From UBA1715 sp045600045 (GTDB lineage: Bacteria > Bacteroidota > Bacteroidia > Bacteroidales > UBA1715), in the NCBI GenBank assembly GCA_045600045.1, contig JAZRXD010000051.1, forward strand, positions 50,940-114,939: a stretch of 64,000 nt of DNA, read 5' to 3'. A model generated the notes under the pieces. That model was not told where the DNA came from. It saw only the letters and a list, made by a program, of their open reading frames with translations, and searched no databases. Position 1 is the first letter of the stretch. Each line of letters starts with the position of its first letter. A program made the translations under genes and the position numbers. Shown here piece by piece: positions 10,392 to 17,679 of the stretch.

Positions 10392-10760
10392 ATGGATTCT
10401 CAAGACAATAGTCAAGTTGGAAAATGGGGAGAAGAAACTGCTGTTGCATATTTGGAATCGCACGGTTATTCTATTTTAGAACGAAACTGGCGTAATAATC
10501 ATCAGGAAGTTGACATAATTGCTCAAGAAGGAGATACTGTAGTCATTGTAGAAGTAAAAACGCGTACAACGACATTTATAAGCCCTGTAGAAGCTGTAAA
10601 CAAACAAAAGCAGAAGTTGCTATTCTCTGCAGCTAATTCGTACGTCAGACAAAAGAATTTGGATTGTGAAATTAGGTTTGATATTGTTTCTATTGTTGCA
10701 GTAAATGGTTCAGTTGATATAGAACATATTGAAAATGCGTTTTATCCAAAAATCCATTGA
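10392..10760 (+). CDS. yraN: YraN/UPF0102 family nuclease-like protein
   Basis: 122 residues, the usual size of the UPF0102 (YraN) family. Near the N-terminus is GKWGEETAVAYLESHGY, then ILERNWRNNHQEVDIIAQE and VVIVEVKTR. This Glu...Asp...Glu-x-Lys pattern (E-V-D-I-I and V-E-V-K) is that of the restriction-endonuclease-like fold shared with Holliday-junction resolvases. Its cellular role is not settled; a part in DNA processing is a family-level inference. It is probably cytoplasmic, since no signal peptide is seen. The ATG at 10392 is chosen because a matching -7 box lies just upstream. A frame beginning at 10279 overlaps in another phase and is not considered real. Confidence 0.9.
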   Translation: MDSQDNSQVGKWGEETAVAYLESHGYSILERNWRNNHQEVDIIAQEGDTVVIVEVKTRTTTFISPVEAVNKQKQKLLFSAANSYVRQKNLDCEIRFDIVSIVAVNGSVDIEHIENAFYPKIH

Positions 10761-10807
10761 TTTTGTTCATTTAGTACTATTTGTTAATGATAAATATAAA
10801 AAATCTT

Positions 10808-10838
10808 TTTGTGGTAATGGCAAGGCGTGGTAGTTTTG
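10808..10838 (+). promoter_or_regulatory. Promoter of the 10897-15702 gene set
   Basis: TTTG at 10808-10811, a 19-base spacer and TAGTTTTG at 10831-10838 match the Bacteroidota sigma-factor consensus very well. The first ATG is at 10897, leaving a leader of about 50 bases. Confidence 0.65.
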
Positions 10839-10896
10839 CTGCGAAAAGAGATACCGCAATGATTCAAAGAATGTTTAACCAAATTTTATATTTATC

Positions 10897-12216
10897 ATGA
10901 AAAAGACAAGACTATTTCAAATGCTTATGGGAGCATTTGTGAGTGTGGGAATGAACGCATATGCTGATACGTACAACCCTCAGACGATTTACAAAAAAGG
11001 AGACAAGACCGAAATTACGGTAAATGGTGTTCCGTTGTCGATAGTGTATATCAACGACCAACCATCATCGAGTTACACGCCGTCAACTCCCTACGATGCG
11101 AATAACTCGTGGTTGTGGAGTGTTGCCGATGATTATACTGGCGAATGGGTTCCGTTCCATTATGTCTATTCTGCCAATAATCCAATTGTGGTTTCGTATG
11201 TCGGCAATCAATATAAATTGTTGCAGGAAATGTGGCCTACTTCTTCAACACCATCAGAAGCGGCTGCGGCTAATTGGGGATGGATTTGCTTGGATTGTGC
11301 TTCATCATCGGTAGAAACGTGTCCAAATGCGTTCTCTACAGATTATTTCCCTATTTCGTTGGCACAACAAAACAATGGGGCTGATAATACAACTCCGGCA
11401 AATGCAAGTGGTGGTGCAGGCATAACTTCTGGCGAAGGAGGTAATTTTGTTTACATAAATCAATTGCGTTCGTGCAATACGCCGTTTGCTTTGTACAACA
11501 ACGATATTTATTTTCGTGATGCGTGCGATCCTCATTCGGGGATTGGTTATTATGGTGTTTCCGACAATACAAATGTGCCGGCACCTCAAAAACGCTTGTT
11601 CGCCGACACCGATACCGATGGACCGGTTTTGTATGGTTGGAATGGTGGCGCATTAGGTATTCGCCAACGAAAAAATCTTTCTGCTGTAAATGGTCCACAT
11701 ATAGAGAAAATTGCGTTGCAATGGACACCAAGTACGGTATTTATAGGAACAGAAAAATTACCGATGTTGCTTACGTCGTACAATACGGTTGCTGTAAAAG
11801 GAATGACAGGAACATCGACGGGATTTTCTTTCAATGGAACGGAGAAAACGAAGGCGTTTTCGGTGTATGACGCAACGAATAAAAAAACATCGTTTGTAGT
11901 ATATGGCAACGGTGTAGTGAATGCAAAGAAAATTTATGCAGAGGAAATAGAAGTGTTGGCAACGGTAAATGGAAACAAATGGCCTGATTATGTATTTTCC
12001 GATAGCTACGAATTGAAACCGTTGAACGAATTGGGTTCTTACATTAATGAAAACAAACATTTGCCAGGTGTCCCTTCTGCCGAAACAATGGAAAATGCAG
12101 GCGTAAATTTGGCTGAAATGAATGCTACTTTGTTGCAGAAAGTTGAAGAATTAACATTGTATGTTATTGACTTACAGAAACAAATTAACGATATGAAAAT
12201 AGTCAATGAAAAATAA
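10897..12216 (+). CDS. Secreted protein with tail-fibre-like C-terminal region
   Basis: 439 residues with an N-terminal signal peptide (MKKTRLFQML, cleavage likely after AYA). The middle is rich in Asn, Thr, Tyr and Gly and has no family I recognise; its Cys residues (CLDCASSSVETC) may form disulfides. The C-terminal 100 residues match a layout common in Bacteroidota: NGVVNAKKIYAEEIEV, then WPDYVFSDSYELKPL, LNELGSYI, NKHLPGVPSAE, NLAEMNATLL and a coiled-coil end (KVEELTLYVIDLQKQI). This is the tail-fibre or TMF-like region, which probably trimerises. It lacks a T9SS sorting domain of the usual kind. It is 7 bases upstream of the hydrolase gene, so the two are probably co-transcribed. Function unknown; a surface or structural role is inferred. 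Confidence 0.8.
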   Translation: MKKTRLFQMLMGAFVSVGMNAYADTYNPQTIYKKGDKTEITVNGVPLSIVYINDQPSSSYTPSTPYDANNSWLWSVADDYTGEWVPFHYVYSANNPIVVSYVGNQYKLLQEMWPTSSTPSEAAAANWGWICLDCASSSVETCPNAFSTDYFPISLAQQNNGADNTTPANASGGAGITSGEGGNFVYINQLRSCNTPFALYNNDIYFRDACDPHSGIGYYGVSDNTNVPAPQKRLFADTDTDGPVLYGWNGGALGIRQRKNLSAVNGPHIEKIALQWTPSTVFIGTEKLPMLLTSYNTVAVKGMTGTSTGFSFNGTEKTKAFSVYDATNKKTSFVVYGNGVVNAKKIYAEEIEVLATVNGNKWPDYVFSDSYELKPLNELGSYINENKHLPGVPSAETMENAGVNLAEMNATLLQKVEELTLYVIDLQKQINDMKIVNEK

Positions 12217-12223
12217 TTAAGTT

Positions 12224-14956
12224 ATGAAAAGATTGATTGTTTTTATACAGATTGTTTTGTTCTGCTCATTGCAAACTTTTGCGCAGTCGGAAGAAGTATT
12301 GAAACGATACAAAACAATAATGGATGAGGTTTTTTCGGGAATACCATCCAGTAAAGTCACTACAGGATTGCTTATTGAAAAAGCAATTCCGTACGTAAAC
12401 CTAAGTAAATATGACGGATCGAAACAAAGTGATACAATTTCATATTCATTATGGAAAAAGTTGTATAAACAGTATTGTTTTGCGCATTACGATTATTCAA
12501 ATGTGGATTTCAATCAGGATTTTTTAGAAATAGAAGATTCTGAAGATGAAATTCAGATGGGTATGCTTTTGTTTGAATACAATCAAGTAAAGCCCGAGGC
12601 AGTTCCCAATGGTCAGATCGTAATGGATAGTGTGCAGGGAAAAATTATTGACAAAACATCTTTATCTACTCAGGTACTTGACGAAAAATGGTGTTTTTCA
12701 ATTGTGCCTTTGATTTCAGAGATTACTGTTGGTACATATTATTTTTCTTTTTCGGAAAACTATTTCATAGGTAATAGAAAGAATCAAATACAAGAATTGT
12801 CGGTTGATTTTGATGATGGACAAGGTTTTGTCCTGGTTGGAATGGGACAAAGTAGAATGGTTATCTATGAAAATCCAGGAGAGAAAACCATAACAGTAAG
12901 AGCTAAAGTTTTGGGAACGTATTTTTATGGGAAAGGGAAACTTGTGGTGAATTCCTTATCAGACGTTTCTGATAATATGCTAAAAAGTATGAGTTTCAGT
13001 GTAGAACCTGATTTTGGGCCAGAGAGTTTTTGGTCAAATAATATAGAAAGTCAATATGCTTATTATGGAAGATGTCAGAGCGATGGAACGATTAGAAAAC
13101 CATATTTAATAGTATCTGGTTTTGATCCTATGGATAATAATAGGTTAATTGATGAAGGTGATGACAAGGTTAACTTATATCGAGTCTCAAATAAAAATGG
13201 GTATTTGGATCAATTACGAAATGATGGTTATGATATAATAATTTATCGTTCAAAAAATAGTGGAGAATCCATTATTCCAAATGCTTTGAATTTGGTTGAT
13301 TTTATTCAAAAAATCAATACGGAGAAAACGTCAAACAATGAGTTAATAATCGCTGGCGCAAGTATGGGTGGTTTGGTTGTTCGATATGCGTTAACGTATA
13401 TGGAATATCACAAAATTGACCATCAAACGAAGTTGTTTATTTCAGTTGATTCGCCTCAGGAAGGTGCAAATATTCCATTAGGAATACAATATATGGTAAA
13501 ATATCTAAATAGCGATTTGTTAGAATCGATGGACGAGTTAAAAGAAGCAGAAAATAATATGCTAAATAGTGATGCTGCAAAAGAAATGTTGTTGTATCAT
13601 CATACAGCTACAAGCGGAAAAACAGCTCATTGTTCTGATAAAAGAACAGACTTTGTGAATGATTTGATGAGATTAGGAAATTTCCCTAAAAATTGTCGAA
13701 CGATAGGATTGTCCATGGGAAGTGGTAATGGTACGAAACAAGGTTTTGCCCCTGGGAGTTTATTGTTGAAAAAGGATCCGACAATGTCCGTGTTGTCACC
13801 ATTAGGCATTCGCCCAAAAATTTCTTGGGATTTCTATGTGTATGCAGTTCCTGACAAAGAAAGTCATTTGGTTTATGAGGAAGGTATCTATACGAATGTT
13901 TGTTATAATGGTCTTTTTATAAAAGAATGTATGAGTCTCAATACAATAACTTCTCGGACGATATATGTTGACAATACAATGCCAATTGATGATGCTCCAG
14001 GAAGTATTCGCAATTTGCATAATATGGGCGATTTCCGTGAAAGGAAAGATTTGTTTGGAATTGATTATGTAGATTTATTAGATATTATTGGTGCCGTAGA
14101 ATGTGATTCTAATCCGGATAATTTTATACCTACATATAGTTCTTTAGGATTACAGAATCTTACAAATCCATCTATAGATATCAAGTCGTATTTATTAGGA
14201 AGGACGGATATGATGAAAGTTTCGAATAACATGTTTGTAAAAACAAAGCCTTCGAGTGTGTCGTTATTCGATGTCTTATATGTGGAAGATAGAAACCTAG
14301 ACCATATATATGATAATGATAAGGTTGGGGTTTTTACTGAAGATATGACGGCAGTAATGCTTCAAGAATCATCGTCTGAAAATTTGTATGTTGAAAATGA
14401 AACAGTATTAAATGGCCATAGAAAAGCTGTAGAAGCCCGGACAAATGCTTTTATTGGAAATTCAGTTGATAATTTGGATTACAATAATGGTAACGTGATT
14501 GTGGAATCTGGAGCAACTATGTCTGTTCTGGCAAATGAGAAAATTTCAATAGAACCAGGAACAAAGATTAAAAAAGGAGCTTCCTTTTCCGCAAAAATTG
14601 GAAATGACACATATTGTGATGAATCAAATATGAATTATGTAAAATCGTATAATATTATAGATGAAGATTATGATGAGGTAATACAGCCAGAAAACGAAAT
14701 GGTCTCGTTAATCACACAATATTCTGATCCTGTTATTGTTTATCCAAATCCTGTAAAAGACGAACTATGTATTTCATCGAATAAATTGAATAATAGGGTG
14801 AATATATACGATGTTAAGGGTAAGAAAATTTTAGCAAGGAAATTTGATAAAAATATAGAAGTTGAATTCTCAAAATTCCCTCTGGGAACTTACGTTATAC
14901 AAGTTGTTCAAGGGAATGGGCATATAGAAACAAAGCAAATCATTAAAAATAAATAG
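12224..14956 (+). CDS. Secreted alpha/beta-hydrolase (lipase/esterase-like) with T9SS sorting domain
   Basis: 910 residues. A signal peptide (MKRLIVFIQI, cleavage after TFA) is followed by about 270 residues of unassigned beta-rich sequence. An alpha/beta-hydrolase domain spans roughly residues 290-620: LIVSGFDP, then YDIIIYRS, the nucleophile elbow GASMGGLVVRYAL with Ser380, and SVDSPQEGANIPLG. This resembles PGAP1/DUF676-type lipases. A VIVESGATMSVLANEKI, IEPGTKIKKGASF segment (about 760-790), typical of T9SS cargo, comes before the sorting domain (VIVYPNPVKDELCI...FPLGTYVIQV). Substrate unknown; ester or amide hydrolysis is inferred from the fold. The catalytic Asp and His cannot be placed with confidence. 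The lipoprotein gene starts 2 bases after its stop. Confidence 0.82.
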   Translation: MKRLIVFIQIVLFCSLQTFAQSEEVLKRYKTIMDEVFSGIPSSKVTTGLLIEKAIPYVNLSKYDGSKQSDTISYSLWKKLYKQYCFAHYDYSNVDFNQDFLEIEDSEDEIQMGMLLFEYNQVKPEAVPNGQIVMDSVQGKIIDKTSLSTQVLDEKWCFSIVPLISEITVGTYYFSFSENYFIGNRKNQIQELSVDFDDGQGFVLVGMGQSRMVIYENPGEKTITVRAKVLGTYFYGKGKLVVNSLSDVSDNMLKSMSFSVEPDFGPESFWSNNIESQYAYYGRCQSDGTIRKPYLIVSGFDPMDNNRLIDEGDDKVNLYRVSNKNGYLDQLRNDGYDIIIYRSKNSGESIIPNALNLVDFIQKINTEKTSNNELIIAGASMGGLVVRYALTYMEYHKIDHQTKLFISVDSPQEGANIPLGIQYMVKYLNSDLLESMDELKEAENNMLNSDAAKEMLLYHHTATSGKTAHCSDKRTDFVNDLMRLGNFPKNCRTIGLSMGSGNGTKQGFAPGSLLLKKDPTMSVLSPLGIRPKISWDFYVYAVPDKESHLVYEEGIYTNVCYNGLFIKECMSLNTITSRTIYVDNTMPIDDAPGSIRNLHNMGDFRERKDLFGIDYVDLLDIIGAVECDSNPDNFIPTYSSLGLQNLTNPSIDIKSYLLGRTDMMKVSNNMFVKTKPSSVSLFDVLYVEDRNLDHIYDNDKVGVFTEDMTAVMLQESSSENLYVENETVLNGHRKAVEARTNAFIGNSVDNLDYNNGNVIVESGATMSVLANEKISIEPGTKIKKGASFSAKIGNDTYCDESNMNYVKSYNIIDEDYDEVIQPENEMVSLITQYSDPVIVYPNPVKDELCISSNKLNNRVNIYDVKGKKILARKFDKNIEVEFSKFPLGTYVIQVVQGNGHIETKQIIKNK

Positions 14957-14958
14957 TT

Positions 14959-15702
14959 ATGAAAAAAATTCTGTATTTCTTACCGTTGTTATTTTCAAGT
15001 TGTGCTTCATTGTATATTCCTCCAATGGTTAATGCACCATTGTTTAAGGAGAAAAGCGAAGCACAAGTCGAGTTATCTGTTAGTCCAACAAGTGTATGTG
15101 CGTCGGCAGACTATGCTTTTTCGGAACATTATGGTGTAATGATAAATGGTAATCTGTCGTATGGTAATTTTACGGATTACAATGATATTTTCACTTCTAA
15201 AGATCAGTCTCGTCGTGATTATTGGGATTTGTCTATATATGGAAAGTATAGTCATAAATATGTAGAAGGGGCGATAGGAAGATTCAACTTGTTACAAAGC
15301 GAGAAAACATTCTTGGAAGCGTTTGTCGGTGGAGGTTACGGAATTGCGGACGAAAATAAATATCACAACAAGTATTCGCAAGTTTTTGTTCAGGGCGATT
15401 TCGGACAAAGACTTCGAATATTTGATTGGGGAGTTTCATTTAGACTGTCTTCTGCTTTTCATCAATTTGATTGGCAGGATGATTACGGGAAATCCTTCAA
15501 CGAAGACTATGCTCAGTTTCATGTGGAGCCTATGGCGTTTTGTAGAGTTGGTGGCGAACATTTGAAATTTGTTCCTAAAATAGGTTTGTCGTTGCCAATA
15601 TCAACATCAAATTTCAGTAATGTAGAAGAAAACATTTTGGATGCTGATTATTATCGAACCACGTTGTTGCATGTTTCTATAGGTGTCCATTATTCGTTTT
15701 AA
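14959..15702 (+). CDS. Predicted outer-membrane lipoprotein, beta-barrel-like
   Basis: 247 residues. The N-terminus (MKKILYFLPLLFSSCAS) looks like a lipoprotein signal peptide with Cys15 as the lipidation site, although Phe at the -3 position is not ideal. The rest alternates polar and aromatic residues in strand-like patterns (HYGVMINGNLSYGNF, YWDLSIYGKYS, FLEAFVGGGYGIA, LLHVSIGVHYSF). It ends in Phe, as many outer-membrane beta-barrels do. It may be a small porin-like or assembly protein for the two upstream secreted products, judged only from the 2-base spacing. I do not recognise a named family. Confidence 0.7.
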   Translation: MKKILYFLPLLFSSCASLYIPPMVNAPLFKEKSEAQVELSVSPTSVCASADYAFSEHYGVMINGNLSYGNFTDYNDIFTSKDQSRRDYWDLSIYGKYSHKYVEGAIGRFNLLQSEKTFLEAFVGGGYGIADENKYHNKYSQVFVQGDFGQRLRIFDWGVSFRLSSAFHQFDWQDDYGKSFNEDYAQFHVEPMAFCRVGGEHLKFVPKIGLSLPISTSNFSNVEENILDADYYRTTLLHVSIGVHYSF

Positions 15703-15893
15703 CTTGGTAAACATCATGTGGATTATGTATAAAAGTGGCGAAGAATTGATAATAACAGAACCTCGATAAATAACAATTTATCGGGTGGCGGTTAGAGGCC
15801 CTCAGGGCTCAGATCAATGTAAGTATATAAAATATTTGTTTTATCCCAAAAGCAATTAGCCATTTTGTGTCTTTATCTATGACGGATTGTTTT

Positions 15894-15936
15894 CTCCCTA
15901 TTGAGGACTAATGTCTTAATAGGGAGTTTTGTTTTG
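15894..15936 (+). terminator. Intrinsic terminator upstream of aroB
   Basis: CTCCCTATT at 15894-15902 pairs with AATAGGGAG at 15918-15926. Four further pairs including G-U extend the stem inward around a 7-base loop. TTTTGTTTT follows. It ends either the 10897-15702 transcript or a small RNA in the gap. Confidence 0.85.
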
Positions 15937-15977
15937 TAATAATCAGTAATTTATCGTTAGGGGTAACTCCTTTTTCT

Positions 15978-15985
15978 TATATTTG
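15978..15985 (+). promoter_or_regulatory. -7 promoter box of aroB-aroD
   Basis: TATATTTG is an exact TAnnTTTG match. The aroB ATG is 20 bases downstream at 16006. No clear -33 TTTG is present at the expected distance (the best candidate is TTAG at 15957-15960). Confidence 0.5.
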
Positions 15986-16005
15986 CCAAGCTTTTGTCTA
16001 AGGCA

Positions 16006-17040
16006 ATGAAGAAACTCGAAATAAAAAGTTCTATAGGTGAATCGGACATATATGTGGGCGAATCGCTCGCAAATGTTTCAAACTATTTGCCGAAAAATCG
16101 AAAGATTGCAATCATAACAGATCCGGCCATTCATTCATTGTATGGAAATCAATTTCCTAAAGTTGATTTGGTTATAGAAATTCCTCGTGGCGAAGCAAAT
16201 AAAAGCTTGCAATCGTTGGATGTGATTTTTGAGCAATTGATTGAAAACGAATTCGATAGAACTTCATTTATTTTGGGAATAGGTGGTGGAATAGTGTGCG
16301 ATATGAGTGGATTTATTGCCACGATTTTCATGCGGGGAATTGAATTCGGTTTTGTTTCTACAACATTGTTAAGTCAAGTTGATGCGAGTGTTGGTGGTAA
16401 AAATGGAGTAAATTTCCGAGGTTACAAGAACATGATTGGAACATTCAGTCTTCCCAAATTTGTGATTTGCGAATTGAATATATTGAAATCGTTACCGATG
16501 TCGGAATTGTTGAGCGGTATGGGTGAGGTTGTGAAACATGGGGCGATAGCAAATGAAAAATTATTCTCGTATATAGAAAACAATATTGAAGGTTTGCAAA
16601 ATTATTCACAAGAGGTTTTGGAAACATTTGTATATGAATCGATTGTGATTAAATCAAATGTTGTTAGTTCGGATGTACGCGAATCAGGAGCACGCAGAAT
16701 CTTCAATTTTGGTCATACGTTTGGACACGCTGTCGAAAAAATAACGAAAATGCCTCATGGATTTTCTGTTAGTGTTGGTATGGTGATGGCGGCAAAACTT
16801 TCGGTTTTGAAGGGGAAAATGAGCAAGACAGATTGCGATAGATTGATTGCTTTGTTGAACAAGTTGAATTTGCCAACAACGTGTCAGGTTAATTCCGATG
16901 AGTTGTTGCAAGTAATGAAATGTGACAAAAAACGTGATGGCGATAGTGTACATTTCGTGTATTTGACAGGAATTGGTTCTTGTGAAGTTGAAAAAGTTAC
17001 ATACACAGAATTATCTACCTTGATTAGTGATTTGTGTTAG
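16006..17040 (+). CDS. aroB: 3-dehydroquinate synthase
   Basis: 344 residues, a normal AroB length. The enzyme turns DAHP into 3-dehydroquinate in the shikimate pathway, using NAD and a divalent metal. Visible signatures are GIGGGIVCDMSGFIA (NAD-binding), TTLLSQVDASVGGKNGVN, GMGEVVKHG, and NFGHTFGHAVE, whose His residues help bind the metal. The frame could start at a TTG at 15994. The ATG at 16006 is preferred because it follows the -7 box at a usual distance and gives a typical N-terminus (MKKLEIKSS). It overlaps aroD by 14 bases, and the two catalyse consecutive steps. Confidence 0.96.
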   Translation: MKKLEIKSSIGESDIYVGESLANVSNYLPKNRKIAIITDPAIHSLYGNQFPKVDLVIEIPRGEANKSLQSLDVIFEQLIENEFDRTSFILGIGGGIVCDMSGFIATIFMRGIEFGFVSTTLLSQVDASVGGKNGVNFRGYKNMIGTFSLPKFVICELNILKSLPMSELLSGMGEVVKHGAIANEKLFSYIENNIEGLQNYSQEVLETFVYESIVIKSNVVSSDVRESGARRIFNFGHTFGHAVEKITKMPHGFSVSVGMVMAAKLSVLKGKMSKTDCDRLIALLNKLNLPTTCQVNSDELLQVMKCDKKRDGDSVHFVYLTGIGSCEVEKVTYTELSTLISDLC

Positions 17041-17662
17041 CATCATAGAAAAATCCCTTGCGAAAATCATTCAAATCGCAAATTCAGCTGAAATGGCTGA
17101 AATTCGTATTGATTTGTGCGAAATGGACGAAACTTCTGTTGCCGAAGTGTTTCCGAAAATTCAAAAACCGACAATCGCTACTTGTCGTCCGAATTATTGT
17201 GACGATACAAAACGAGCAAGGCTTTTAAAGACTGCGATTTCATTTGGTGCAAAATATGTGGATGTAGAAATTGAATCTTCCGAAATATTCAAGAAAGAAG
17301 TGATGGACTTTGCAAAAAATCATGGTTGCAAGTGCATTATTTCATACCACAATTACGAAAATACTCCGGAATTGTCGGAATTACAGTCAATTGTTGACAC
17401 TTGTTTTACTCAAGGTGCAGATGTGGCAAAAATTGCAACAACAGCAATGAATACAAAAGATAGTGCTCGCATTTTGTCGCTTTATTCAAACTATAGCAAT
17501 TTGGTTGCTTTGGCTATGGGGAAATTGGGAAAAATTACGCGAATTGCAAATTTGCAATTGGGTAGCCCATTTTCGTTCGCGGCAATCGATGAAAATCATG
17601 CAACGGCTGGCGGTCAAATGACTGTTTCTCAAATGCAATTGTTGAACGAACAATTGCAATAA
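17027..17662 (+). CDS. aroD: 3-dehydroquinate dehydratase, type I
   Basis: 211 residues. It dehydrates 3-dehydroquinate to 3-dehydroshikimate through a Schiff base. Type I features are EIRIDLCEM (Glu and Arg of the active site), IATCRPNY, KYVDVEIES, CIISYHNYENTP (the HNY catalytic His region), GADVAKIATTA (with the Schiff-base Lys in VAKIA) and GSPFSFAA. The start is GTG at 17027, inside the end of aroB. It is supported by the family's MICVSI beginning, and the overlap suggests translational coupling. The protein is somewhat shorter than E. coli AroD but the core is complete. Confidence 0.93.
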   Translation: MICVSIIEKSLAKIIQIANSAEMAEIRIDLCEMDETSVAEVFPKIQKPTIATCRPNYCDDTKRARLLKTAISFGAKYVDVEIESSEIFKKEVMDFAKNHGCKCIISYHNYENTPELSELQSIVDTCFTQGADVAKIATTAMNTKDSARILSLYSNYSNLVALAMGKLGKITRIANLQLGSPFSFAAIDENHATAGGQMTVSQMQLLNEQLQ

Positions 17663-17679
17663 TTTATTTGTTTTTTCAA

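Larger units (their letters stand above)
15703..15993 (+). other. Gene-free stretch with hairpins; possible small RNA
   Basis: No convincing reading frame is seen. A perfect 8-bp hairpin lies at 15764-15783 (CGATAAAT, loop AACA, ATTTATCG). A second GC-rich hairpin is near 15795-15810 (GAGGCCC, TCA, GGGCTC, with one bulged base). A strong intrinsic terminator is at 15894-15936. The terminator is almost 200 bases past the lipoprotein stop, so it may end a separate small transcript. I could not match it to 6S, SRP, tmRNA or a known riboswitch. Confidence 0.35.

Noticed and set aside
10279..10479. 66-codon plus-strand frame overlapping yraN
   Set aside because: It overlaps the conserved yraN start in another phase, contains the yraN promoter box and resembles nothing; yraN is clearly the gene.
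11305..12060. Several overlapping frames on both strands within the tail-fibre-like gene
   Set aside because: They are shadows of the main frame, with many Cys, His, Arg and Thr residues and no start context.
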